DNA of 5,429 nt from CAYPOY01 sp964412395 (GTDB lineage Bacteria; Chloroflexota; Anaerolineae; B4-G1), in the NCBI GenBank assembly GCA_964412395.1, contig CAYPOY010000345.1, positions 1 to 5,429 on the forward strand, given 5' to 3'. Of the stretch, positions 1 through 5,329 are shown piece after piece (within the stretch, counting starts at the first letter, position 1; every line of letters begins with the position of its first letter). The notes beneath the pieces were generated by a model. It did no database searches, was not told the origin of the DNA, and saw nothing but the letters and a program-made list of their open reading frames with translations. Both the position numbers and the translations under genes were made by a program.

Positions 1-722
1 ATTGGGCGGTTTTGCGCAAGTCGCAAGCCGCCCTCATTATTTGTCTAAACTCGAGTTCTGACATGGATGATGTTTGGATAACCTTTCGTGCTTCCCATCT
101 TTGGTGGTGTCGGGTCGCGGAATCCGGGATAGAGCAGGACGACATTTCGAAATACCGCCGGGCAGGTAAATGGCGCAATTGTGATATTGATGGGAATCCT
201 CTGATTATTAGTCAAATTTCTGGCAGATTATCAAAGATTCAAGGATTTCGTGGCACGATATGCGATGTTGGTGCAGTTGATGATTTAAGGCGGTTGTTGA
301 ACAACCAGCCAAGTGAAACCTGCCAGACAATTTCGGAAGCCAAGAAAGCCTTGGAAAAGAAGGTGGGAGAAGGATTGAGGCTTTTACACTGGAAGGACTT
401 TGAAACTTTGGTGGATTTGATCTTTCGCAATGCGGGCTGGCGTCGCATCAGCCTTGTTGGGGAAACTATGAAGTATGTAGACATGGAACTTGAAGAGCCA
501 ATCACTGGTGATTTATATCAAGTCCAGGTAAAATCAGATGTGACACGGGCAGATTTTCAAAAATACGCAAAGCAATTTTCACAAGGCAGTTTCAGAAAAC
601 TTTATTTTGTGGTTCATAGCTCCCAAGAAAAGTGGACTGATCTCCCCAAATATGATCACGTGGAACTAGTATTGCAAGAAAGTCTGGCGAAGATGGTCGT
701 TGAGTTGGGTTTGATAAACTGA
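1..722 (+). CDS. Mrr-like restriction endonuclease, 5' partial (PD-(D/E)XK fold)
   Basis: Probable DNA-cleaving nuclease of a defence or modification-dependent restriction system. The frame is open to the left edge (first full codon at 3), so the protein probably starts outside the window; a TTG at 12 is the first possible start inside and gives 236 residues. Counting from that TTG, the C-terminal half has the Mrr pattern: HWKDFETLVDLIF around 127-138 with Glu131, a GW at 142-143, an acidic residue at Asp157 (VDMEL), then the strand YQVQVKS with Gln172-x-Lys174. This is the D...QxK active-site variant known in Mrr-type enzymes. The N-terminal part (about 20-90, with RASHLWWCRV and GFRGTIC) looks like a separate domain that I cannot name; it might recognise DNA. 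No methyltransferase is visible. The gene is less GC-rich than the transporter genes and sits beside a toxin-antitoxin-like pair, which suggests an accessory region. The nuclease fold is well supported; target and partner genes are unknown. Confidence 0.7.
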   Translation, partial: WAVLRKSQAALIICLNSSSDMDDVWITFRASHLWWCRVAESGIEQDDISKYRRAGKWRNCDIDGNPLIISQISGRLSKIQGFRGTICDVGAVDDLRRLLNNQPSETCQTISEAKKALEKKVGEGLRLLHWKDFETLVDLIFRNAGWRRISLVGETMKYVDMELEEPITGDLYQVQVKSDVTRADFQKYAKQFSQGSFRKLYFVVHSSQEKWTDLPKYDHVELVLQESLAKMVVELGLIN

Positions 723-822
723 CTGTTGAAGAAAATCAAATAGGTAGGGCCATTGCCGCTTTAATATGGCTGGGCCGGCGCAGTGTGAAAGCATTGTGCA
801 AGTCTTGTAGGAGGAATGCATT

Positions 823-1167
823 ATGACCGAGTTGATGACCGAACAAGTGATCCGAGAAATAGTTAAAGAAACTGTGTTCCAGATTCTTCGGCAAAAGACC
901 ATTTACTTGGAAGACCTCAAGCACCTCGAACTGGAATTGGCCCGCCCAATTCCTGTCTTCCTGGAGTACGATGGGGAAACGGTCATCGCCAACTATTACG
1001 ACACAGAATCTTATGGCTATGGAGGGTCGGAATATGAGGCGTTAGATGAGCTACGCATCGAATTAGCCCAGACTTATCTGGACCTGGCTAAAGATGCCGA
1101 CTGTCTGGGGCCACTGCCACAACAATGGTGGAATCACCTGCAAAGTGTCATACGACGGAGGGCGTGA
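823..1167 (+). CDS. HicB-like antitoxin, small acidic protein
   Basis: A 114-residue protein, probably the antitoxin of a type II toxin-antitoxin pair. The start is the ATG at 823, with AGGAGG at 809-814, eight bases away. Residues about 45-90 carry a HicB-like pattern: a beta strand with an acidic turn (VFLEYDGETVIANYYD), a glycine-rich turn before an acidic helix (ESYGYGGSEYEALDELRIEL), then LGPLPQQWWNHLQ near the C-terminus. The first 40 residues look helical and charged. In HicB-type antitoxins the partial RNase H-like domain covers the HicA toxin; I infer the same here from the pattern and from the next gene, whose ATG shares one base with this stop (TGATG, 1165-1169). Antitoxin before toxin is a common order. 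I see no clear ribbon-helix-helix or HTH DNA-binding segment, so autoregulation is uncertain. It could instead be a conserved small protein of unknown function. Confidence 0.6.
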   Translation: MTELMTEQVIREIVKETVFQILRQKTIYLEDLKHLELELARPIPVFLEYDGETVIANYYDTESYGYGGSEYEALDELRIELAQTYLDLAKDADCLGPLPQQWWNHLQSVIRRRA

Positions 1168-1465
1168 TGCAACTCAAGAAACGAGATGTGCTGCACATTT
1201 TCGATAAACTGGAACTGCAAGTCCGTTCAACGCATCACGTGATTGGCTGGTTCGTGCATGGCGGGCGAAAGATTCTCAAAACCCGCGTTTCGTTTGGCAG
1301 GGGAGATATTCCTAAAAGCGTCGTCCATAAACTGCGTGGTCAAAGTTGAGCATGTCGGATTTCCTGGCGCTCAAAGACTGTCCATTGGATCGGGAGGGAT
1401 ACATCGCCATCCTGAAAGCGAAAGGTCTGATTGTGGGAAAAGACGACAATGCGATCAGCCGCTAA
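1167..1465 (+). pseudogene. HicA-like toxin, frameshifted into two fragments
   Basis: Small basic protein, probable mRNA-targeting toxin of the HicA/YcfA type, paired with the gene before it. ATG at 1167 overlaps the upstream TGA by one base and has GGAGGG at 1157-1162. The first frame gives 60 residues ending at the TGA 1347-1349. It contains KKRDVLHIFDKL, a paired histidine STHH (21-24), where HicA proteins carry a conserved histidine, then GGRKILKTRVSFGRGDIPKSVVHKLRGQ. After a shift of -1 at the CAAAG at 1341-1345 the reading continues KLSMSDF, then KDCPLDREGYIAILKAKG, to the TAA at 1463-1465, giving 99 residues. That tail is what I would expect after an 'R-Q-L-K-L' helix in this family, so the two parts belong to one protein. 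One missing base (mutation or sequence error) explains it best. If the loss is real, the toxin is probably inactive. Family assignment is by pattern only. Confidence 0.55.
1352..1465 (+). CDS. Displaced C-terminal part of the HicA-like toxin, 37-residue frame
   Basis: ATG at 1352 lies two bases after the TGA at 1347-1349 that ends the toxin's first frame. It opens a 37-residue frame (MSDFLALKD to GKDDNAISR) ending with TAA at 1463-1465. No good Shine-Dalgarno site precedes it, so it could be translated only by reinitiation after the upstream stop. I regard it as the separated tail of the toxin rather than an independent gene. It is listed because a split-subunit arrangement cannot be ruled out from sequence alone. 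Confidence 0.35.
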   Translation: MSDFLALKDCPLDREGYIAILKAKGLIVGKDDNAISR

Positions 1466-1515
1466 ACAGGTGGGCGATGTGTGTACTTGCAAACTTGCCC
1501 AACCCGCATTACATC

Positions 1516-1520
1516 AGGAG
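1516..1520 (+). promoter_or_regulatory. Ribosome binding site that sets the ATPase 1 start
   Basis: AGGAG lies five bases before the GTG at 1526. The longer in-frame alternative, GTG at 1481, lacks a comparable site and would add a 15-residue leader (MYLQTCPTRITSGDS) absent from the family. This site is the reason for choosing 1526. Confidence 0.65.
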
Positions 1521-1525
1521 ACAGC

Positions 1526-2467
1526 GTGGAAGCGAACAGCCTTGCCATCACAGCCCGTGGCCTAACCAAGCACTTTGGCGACTTTACCGCTGTATCCGGC
1601 ATTGATTTCGACGTCCGGCGCGGCGAGATATTCGGCTTCCTGGGCCCCAACGGTGCCGGCAAGACCACCACCATCCGCATGATGCTCGGGCTGCTGAAAC
1701 CAACTGCCGGAACGGTGGAGGTGCTGGGCGTGTCGGTGACCGAACACCCGGAGGAGATCCGGCCTCGCATCGGCTACATGTCGCAGCATTTCAGCCTGTA
1801 CAATGACCTGACGGTGCTCCAAAACCTGCGCTTCTACGGCCGGGCGTATGGCCTGGAAAACGATCTTTTGAAGGAGCGCATTCATGACGCGATCCGTATG
1901 GCCGGGCTGGAGGGCCACGAGCGGGCGCACACCAAAGACCTCTCAGGAGGCTGGCGGCAGCGTTTAGCGCTCAGCGCGGCCATTCTCCACCGACCGGAGT
2001 TGATCTTTCTCGACGAGCCCACCGCAGGAGTGGACCCGGTCTCCCGGCGGGCCTTCTGGAACCTGCTCTACAAACTGATTGCCGAGGGGATTACGGTGTT
2101 CGTTACCACCCACTACATGGACGAGGCCGAACACTGCCACCGGCTGGCCTTCATCCAGCGAGGAAGATTGATCGCTTCCGGCTCGCCGGAGGAGATCAAA
2201 CGAGACGTGATGCGCGGCCAGGTGCTAGAAATCGCCCCCACGGACACGCCCAAAGCGGTCAAGGTCCTGCGGGCCGCCCGCGAGTCCGGCCGGTTGCCGC
2301 TCGAAGAAGTAGCGATGTACGGCGCGTTGGTACACGTCGTCGCCCAGAATATGAAACAACACCAGGAGGCCATCGCCGCTGAACTGCGCCGGGCCGACGT
2401 CGAGCCTGGCAATATGGCGATCATCGAGCCTTCTCTGGAGGACGTGTTTATCGCCTGTATGCGTTGA
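1526..2467 (+). CDS. ABC transporter ATP-binding protein 1 (canonical ABC-2 export NBD)
   Basis: Cytoplasmic ATPase of 313 residues that would power an ABC-2 type exporter. All catalytic motifs are intact when counted from GTG 1526: Walker A GPNGAGKTT (40-48), Q-loop YMSQHFSLY with Gln87, signature LSGGWRQRL (139-147), Walker B LIFLDEP with Glu164, D-loop AGVD (167-170) and H-loop VTTHYMDEAE with His196. A C-terminal extension of about 100 residues ends IEPSLEDVFIACMR, the 'sLEdvFi' tail usual in this family. It resembles the second, catalytically complete half of E. coli YbhF. Over residues 13-39 it matches 21 of 27 residues of ATPase 3 at the right edge, so the two are paralogues. The gene starts 60 bases after the toxin remnant and ends 140 bases before the TetR gene, outside the promoter of that operon. 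No permease adjoins it, so its partner is unknown: it may serve the downstream permease or a transporter elsewhere. Confidence 0.9.
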   Translation: MEANSLAITARGLTKHFGDFTAVSGIDFDVRRGEIFGFLGPNGAGKTTTIRMMLGLLKPTAGTVEVLGVSVTEHPEEIRPRIGYMSQHFSLYNDLTVLQNLRFYGRAYGLENDLLKERIHDAIRMAGLEGHERAHTKDLSGGWRQRLALSAAILHRPELIFLDEPTAGVDPVSRRAFWNLLYKLIAEGITVFVTTHYMDEAEHCHRLAFIQRGRLIASGSPEEIKRDVMRGQVLEIAPTDTPKAVKVLRAARESGRLPLEEVAMYGALVHVVAQNMKQHQEAIAAELRRADVEPGNMAIIEPSLEDVFIACMR

Positions 2468-2527
2468 GTAGGCCACACACGTTAACAACCGAATATGGGA
2501 TCCCCCCACGCTGGAACTGTTCGGCAC

Positions 2528-2556
2528 TTGACGGGTAAGTCAGACTGTGGTAGAAT
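2528..2556 (+). promoter_or_regulatory. Sigma-70-type promoter of the regulator-transporter operon
   Basis: TTGACG at 2528-2533 and TAGAAT at 2551-2556 are separated by 17 bases. Each box matches its consensus (TTGACA, TATAAT) at five and four of six positions, and the spacing is optimal. Transcription would start near 2562-2564, about 45 bases before the TetR start codon. The -10 box touches the palindrome at 2556-2573, which fits repression of initiation. Confidence 0.7.
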
Positions 2557-2573
2557 GAATGGACGTTCAGTCA
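2556..2573 (+). promoter_or_regulatory. Probable TetR-family operator (18 bp imperfect palindrome)
   Basis: TGAATGGACGTTCAGTCA is a dyad centred between 2564 and 2565, with seven of nine base pairs symmetric. It covers the end of the -10 box and the expected transcription start. Operators of TetR-family repressors are often dyads of this size beginning TGA and ending TCA, and the regulator gene lies 34 bases downstream. Autoregulation is inferred from this position; the binding protein has not been shown. Confidence 0.6.
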
Positions 2574-2607
2574 GGTGAACCGTAGTTCATAATCCAGGAG
2601 GCTCCAA

Positions 2608-3228
2608 ATGGTATGGCGAGAAGAGTGCCGCGAGCGGCGTAGAGACATCATTCTGGAGGCAGCCGCGACTGTCTTCGCTGAGAGAGGCTACCAGCGGGCC
2701 ACGATGAAGGAGGTCGCGGCCCACGCCGGGATCGCTCCGGGCACCATCTACCTCTACTTCAAGAACAAGCGCGACCTCCTGCTGGCCATCACCGACCGCT
2801 TGATTGCCCAGCCAGTGGACCACACTCTGGCGCAACTGGCCGACCTGGACGCCGAGGCGTACATCGCCGCCATCCTGCAGGATCGCCTTCAGTTTGCCCG
2901 TCGGAATCAGGCGTTCCTGCAAGCCCTGGTCACTGAGATCTGGACCGACGAGGAACTGCGGGAGCGGTTCTTCACCCACGTCATCGGTCCCATCCTCGCC
3001 ACCGCTGCCCGCTACCTACAGGACCGAGTGGCGGAGGGGAAGTTGCGTCCCTCCCGGATCGAGATCGTCGTCCCGGCCGTCGCTGGAGCCATCATCATTC
3101 TCTCTGTCCTGCGCGCCCTGGTTCCTGGTCATATCCTGGCCGGCGTCTCCGACGACGAACTGGTGGAGGAACTGGCGCGGCTGTACCTTTACGGGCTCAA
3201 GCCCAGCCCGGAGGAGGAAGCGGAATGA
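2608..3228 (+). CDS. TetR/AcrR-family transcriptional regulator
   Basis: A 206-residue repressor-type protein, a normal length for the family. ATG at 2608 is preceded by AGGAGG at 2596-2601 with a six-base gap. Residues about 11-60 form the DNA-binding domain: a helix with ILEAAATVFAERGYQRATM, the helix-turn-helix KEVAAHAGIAPGTIYLYF (34-51), and the conserved KNKRDLLLAI that follows. The remaining 140 residues are helical and would form the ligand pocket and dimer surface; hydrophobic helices such as IVVPAVAGAIIILSVLRAL suggest a lipophilic ligand. The gene is first in an operon with an ABC-2 exporter, overlapping the permease by ATGA (3225-3228), and sits directly behind a promoter bearing a palindrome. 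It therefore very likely controls its own operon in response to a drug-like or lipid-like compound. The position recalls CecR (YbiH) before ybhGFSR in E. coli, but orthology is not established. Confidence 0.92.
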   Translation: MVWREECRERRRDIILEAAATVFAERGYQRATMKEVAAHAGIAPGTIYLYFKNKRDLLLAITDRLIAQPVDHTLAQLADLDAEAYIAAILQDRLQFARRNQAFLQALVTEIWTDEELRERFFTHVIGPILATAARYLQDRVAEGKLRPSRIEIVVPAVAGAIIILSVLRALVPGHILAGVSDDELVEELARLYLYGLKPSPEEEAE

Positions 3229-4346
3229 TCGGACGCACGCTTACCATCGCCCGCAAGGAGTTGCTCCACATCGTGCGGGACCGGCGCACACTGGCGGTGA
3301 TGTTCCTCATTCCGGTAGTGCAACTATTCCTGATGGGCTACGCCGCCACGACCGACATCGAGCATCTGCGCACGGCAGTGCTGGACGCCGACCGCACCTC
3401 CCAGAGCCGGGAACTGATCGAAGCCTACCGTGCCTCCAACTACTTCGACATTGTGTCCTATGTCGCCAATGAGGAGGATCTGGGCGGGATGTTGGACCGG
3501 GGGATGGTCCGGGCGGGGCTGGTCATCCCGGCCGGCTACGGGACAGACGTGGTGGCTGGCCGCCGTGCCGACGTCGCCTTCGTCATTGACGGCTCCGACC
3601 CCAACGTGGCCAACACGGTCTTCGCCGCCTCTCAGCAGGTGGGGCAGGCGCAAAGCGTGCGCCTCATCGAGCAGCGGCTGGGCATCTCGCCGGAGCAGAT
3701 GACCGCCTTGGAGGTCTACCCCCGGGTCTGGTACAACCCGGAAATGAAGAGCGTTAACTTCATGGTGCCTGGGCTGATGGCGATGATTCTCTTCCTGCTC
3801 ACGACCATGCTCACCTCCCTCGCCATCGTGCGGGAGCGGGAACGGGGGACGATCGAACAACTGATGGTCACCCCCATTCGTCCCATCGAACTGGTGGTGG
3901 GCAAAGTGGTTCCTTACGTGCTCGTCGCCTTCTTCGACGTGCTGGAGGTGCTGGCCATCGGCGTTTTCTGGTTCGGGGTGCCCATCCACGGCAGTCTGGC
4001 GCTGTTGCTGGCCCTGGCAGCGCTCTTTCTGATGACTTCGCTGGGCATCGGTATTTTCGTCTCCAGCGTGGCGAACACGCAGCAAGAGGCAATGTTGATG
4101 GTGTGGCTGATGCTGCTGCCCTCCATCTTCCTGGCCGGCTTCTTCTTCCCCATCGAGGCCATGCCTGGCTTTCTGCAGGCGATCAGTTACCTGATCCCGC
4201 TGCGCTACATGCTCGTCATCATCCGGGGTATCATCCTCAAGGGAGTGGGGCTGGAGGTGTTGGCGGGGCAGGTGGTGGCGCTGTTGGTCTTTGGGGTAGT
4301 CATCATGGTCTTTGCTGCGACCCGCTTCCGCAAGCGGTTGGAATAG
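3225..4346 (+). CDS. ABC-2 type exporter permease (YbhS/YbhR/YhhJ-like)
   Basis: Inner-membrane subunit of an ABC-2 exporter, 373 residues. ATG at 3225 overlaps the TetR stop by four bases, with GAGGAGG at 3211-3217. The layout is typical of the family: a cytoplasmic amphipathic start (RTLTIARKELLHIVRDRRT), TM1 at about 22-41, a large external domain at about 42-175, then five further hydrophobic segments near 178-201, 227-250, 256-279, 288-312 and 343-365, and a basic end (RFRKRLE). The loop after TM2, RERERGTIEQLMVTPIRPIELVVGK (about 203-227), is the family's conserved coupling region, where the ATPase docks. Such permeases work as pairs; only one is seen here, so it either forms a homodimer or pairs with a permease past the right edge. 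Likely substrates are drugs or other amphipathic molecules, by analogy with YbhFSR. Substrate specificity cannot be read from the sequence. Confidence 0.92.
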   Translation: MIGRTLTIARKELLHIVRDRRTLAVMFLIPVVQLFLMGYAATTDIEHLRTAVLDADRTSQSRELIEAYRASNYFDIVSYVANEEDLGGMLDRGMVRAGLVIPAGYGTDVVAGRRADVAFVIDGSDPNVANTVFAASQQVGQAQSVRLIEQRLGISPEQMTALEVYPRVWYNPEMKSVNFMVPGLMAMILFLLTTMLTSLAIVRERERGTIEQLMVTPIRPIELVVGKVVPYVLVAFFDVLEVLAIGVFWFGVPIHGSLALLLALAALFLMTSLGIGIFVSSVANTQQEAMLMVWLMLLPSIFLAGFFFPIEAMPGFLQAISYLIPLRYMLVIIRGIILKGVGLEVLAGQVVALLVFGVVIMVFAATRFRKRLE

Positions 4347-4349
4347 GAG
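4345..4349 (+). promoter_or_regulatory. Ribosome binding site of ATPase 2, unusually close to the start
   Basis: AGGAG overlaps the permease stop (TAG 4344-4346) and ends only two bases before the ATG at 4352. This is shorter than usual, so efficient translation may depend on coupling to the permease. The other two ATGs nearby (4359, 4366) are out of frame, so 4352 remains the only good start. Confidence 0.5.
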
Positions 4350-4351
4350 CA

Positions 4352-4368
4352 ATGAACAATGAACAATG
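4352..4368 (+). repeat. Tandem ATGAACA heptamer at the ATPase 2 start
   Basis: ATGAACA occurs twice in a row (4352-4358 and 4359-4365) and is followed by a third ATG at 4366. Seven-base spacing puts the three ATGs in three different frames; only the first opens the ATPase. It looks like a small slippage duplication at the start codon. Confidence 0.6.
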
Positions 4369-5290
4369 CGTCATAGAAACACATAATCTGGCAAAGCAGT
4401 TCAAGAATGTTACCGCTGTGGACGGGCTCAACTTGAGCGTCCGGCGCGGGGAGATTTTCGGCCTGCTGGGGCCGGATGGGGCCGGCAAGACGACGACGAT
4501 CCGCATGTTGTGTGCGATTATGGACCCCAGCGAGGGCAGCGCCCGCGTGGCTGGCTTCGATACGGTGAAGGAGCCGGAGGAGATCAAGAAGCGCATCGGG
4601 TACATGGCGCAGCAGTTTTCCCTCTACGGCGATCTGACGGTGCTGGAGAACCTGGTCTTCTTCGCCGACATCTTCGAGGTGGGGCGGCAGGAGCGGGAGG
4701 AGCGTATCGCCCGTTTGTTGAAGTTCGCCCGCTTGACCGAGTTCCAAAAGCGCCGGGCAGCCCACCTTTCCGGCGGCATGCAGAAAAAACTGGCGCTGGC
4801 CTGCACGCTTATTCATCGCCCCGAGATCATCTTCCTGGACGAACCAACCACCGGCGTGGACCCGGTCTCGCGGCGCGAGTTCTGGGACATCCTGACCGAA
4901 CTCCACCTGGAGGGAGTGACCCTCTTCGTCAGCACGCCTTATATGGACGAGGCGGAGCGCTGCTCGCGGGTGGGGCTGATGTTCGAGGGGAGTATCATCG
5001 TTTGCGATACGCCGACGCGCATCAAAGAACTGGTGGAGGGGGAGTTGCTTGAACTGCGGCCCGACCGGTTGCGAGAGGCGAACCGGGTCATCGAGGGCCT
5101 CACTGGCGTGTTGGAGGTGCAGACCTACGGCGACTTGCTGCACGTGTTTGTAGACGATGCGGCACGGCGTGCATCGGACATCCAGGAAACACTGACCGGA
5201 GCGGGGATCGCCGTCCACGGGCTGCGCCAGACTCGCCCACGTATGGAGGAGGCGTTCATCTCGCTCATACGGAAGCGAATCAGCGAATGA
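4352..5290 (+). CDS. ABC transporter ATP-binding protein 2 (YbhF N-half-like, H-loop His replaced by Pro)
   Basis: A 312-residue cytoplasmic ATPase subunit of the exporter, starting five bases after the permease stop. Motifs: Walker A GPDGAGKTT (40-48, Asp in place of the usual Asn), Q-loop YMAQQFSLY with Gln87, signature LSGGMQKKL (139-147), Walker B IIFLDEP with Glu164, D-loop TGVD (167-170). The H-loop reads VSTPYMDEAE: Pro196 (CCT, 4937-4939) stands exactly where ATPase 1 has His196. That histidine contacts the gamma phosphate in canonical NBDs, so this site is probably weak or non-hydrolytic. From what I recall of E. coli YbhF, its first NBD also has GPDGAGKTT and lacks the histidine (STSYLDEAE), so this protein corresponds to that half, and ATPase 3 to the other. 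The open frame extends upstream to 4103 inside the permease, but the ATG at 4352 is the sensible start. The last codons lie within an 8-bp repeat. Confidence 0.92.
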   Translation: MNNEQCVIETHNLAKQFKNVTAVDGLNLSVRRGEIFGLLGPDGAGKTTTIRMLCAIMDPSEGSARVAGFDTVKEPEEIKKRIGYMAQQFSLYGDLTVLENLVFFADIFEVGRQEREERIARLLKFARLTEFQKRRAAHLSGGMQKKLALACTLIHRPEIIFLDEPTTGVDPVSRREFWDILTELHLEGVTLFVSTPYMDEAERCSRVGLMFEGSIIVCDTPTRIKELVEGELLELRPDRLREANRVIEGLTGVLEVQTYGDLLHVFVDDAARRASDIQETLTGAGIAVHGLRQTRPRMEEAFISLIRKRISE

Positions 5291-5329
5291 GCGAGTCAGC
5301 GAGGGAGCGAGGGAACGAATGAGCGGGTA
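5274..5329 (+). repeat. 8-bp tandem repeat, seven units, across the ATPase 2/ATPase 3 junction
   Basis: Seven adjacent 8-base units start at 5274, 5282, 5290, 5298, 5306, 5314 and 5322. Units 1-5 begin AGCGA and end in ATC, ATG, GTC, GGG and GGG respectively. Unit 6 is AACGAATG and unit 7 is AGCGGGTA. The array holds the last five codons and stop of ATPase 2, the whole 28-base intergenic gap, and the first codons of ATPase 3. Eight is not a multiple of three, so each gain or loss of a unit changes the frame relation between the two genes. Confidence 0.8.
5287..5322 (+). other. Possible 11-codon linking ORF between ATPase 2 and ATPase 3
   Basis: ATG at 5287 overlaps the ATPase 2 stop as ATGA (5287-5290). 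The frame runs 11 codons (MSESARERGNE) to a TGA at 5320-5322, which in turn overlaps the ATPase 3 ATG as ATGA (5319-5322). A reinitiating ribosome could pass from one ATPase to the next through it. It arises from the repeat, because units 2 and 6 both end GAATG and are followed by AGCG. It may have no function of its own. Confidence 0.3.

Noticed and set aside
723..822. TAATAT at 762-767 as a -10 box for the toxin-antitoxin pair
   Set aside because: It is a plausible -10 hexamer, but no -35 match stands 16-18 bases upstream; the nearest, TTGAAG at 726-731, is 30 bases away. A promoter may lie here but cannot be supported.
1341..1350. Programmed -1 frameshift in the HicA-like gene
   Set aside because: The local sequence does not form the usual X-XXY-YYZ heptamer and I saw no strong downstream stem or upstream stimulatory site; a lost base is simpler.
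1471..1501. Possible hairpin between GGGCGA (1472-1477) and TTGCCC (1495-1500)
   Set aside because: A six-pair stem with one G-U pair, a 17-base loop and no following T run is too weak to call a terminator.
1487..1515. Possible promoter TTGCAA, 17 bases, TACATC before ATPase 1
   Set aside because: The -10 box is poor, and transcription would start after the ribosome binding site at 1516-1520.
1481..1525. Earlier GTG start at 1481 for ATPase 1
   Set aside because: It has no good ribosome binding site and adds a leader with no family resemblance; GTG 1526 has AGGAG five bases upstream.
4103..4351. Upstream extension of the ATPase 2 frame into the permease gene
   Set aside because: The added 83 residues are a Gly-, His- and Pro-rich out-of-frame reading of the permease, and the family starts just before the first NBD strand. 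ATG 4352 fits.
3324..4352. Long minus-strand frame of 342 codons opposite the permease
   Set aside because: Its translation is a low-complexity mix rich in His, Gln, Asp and Gly, as expected from the reverse reading of a GC-rich membrane protein gene. The plus-strand permease is unmistakable.
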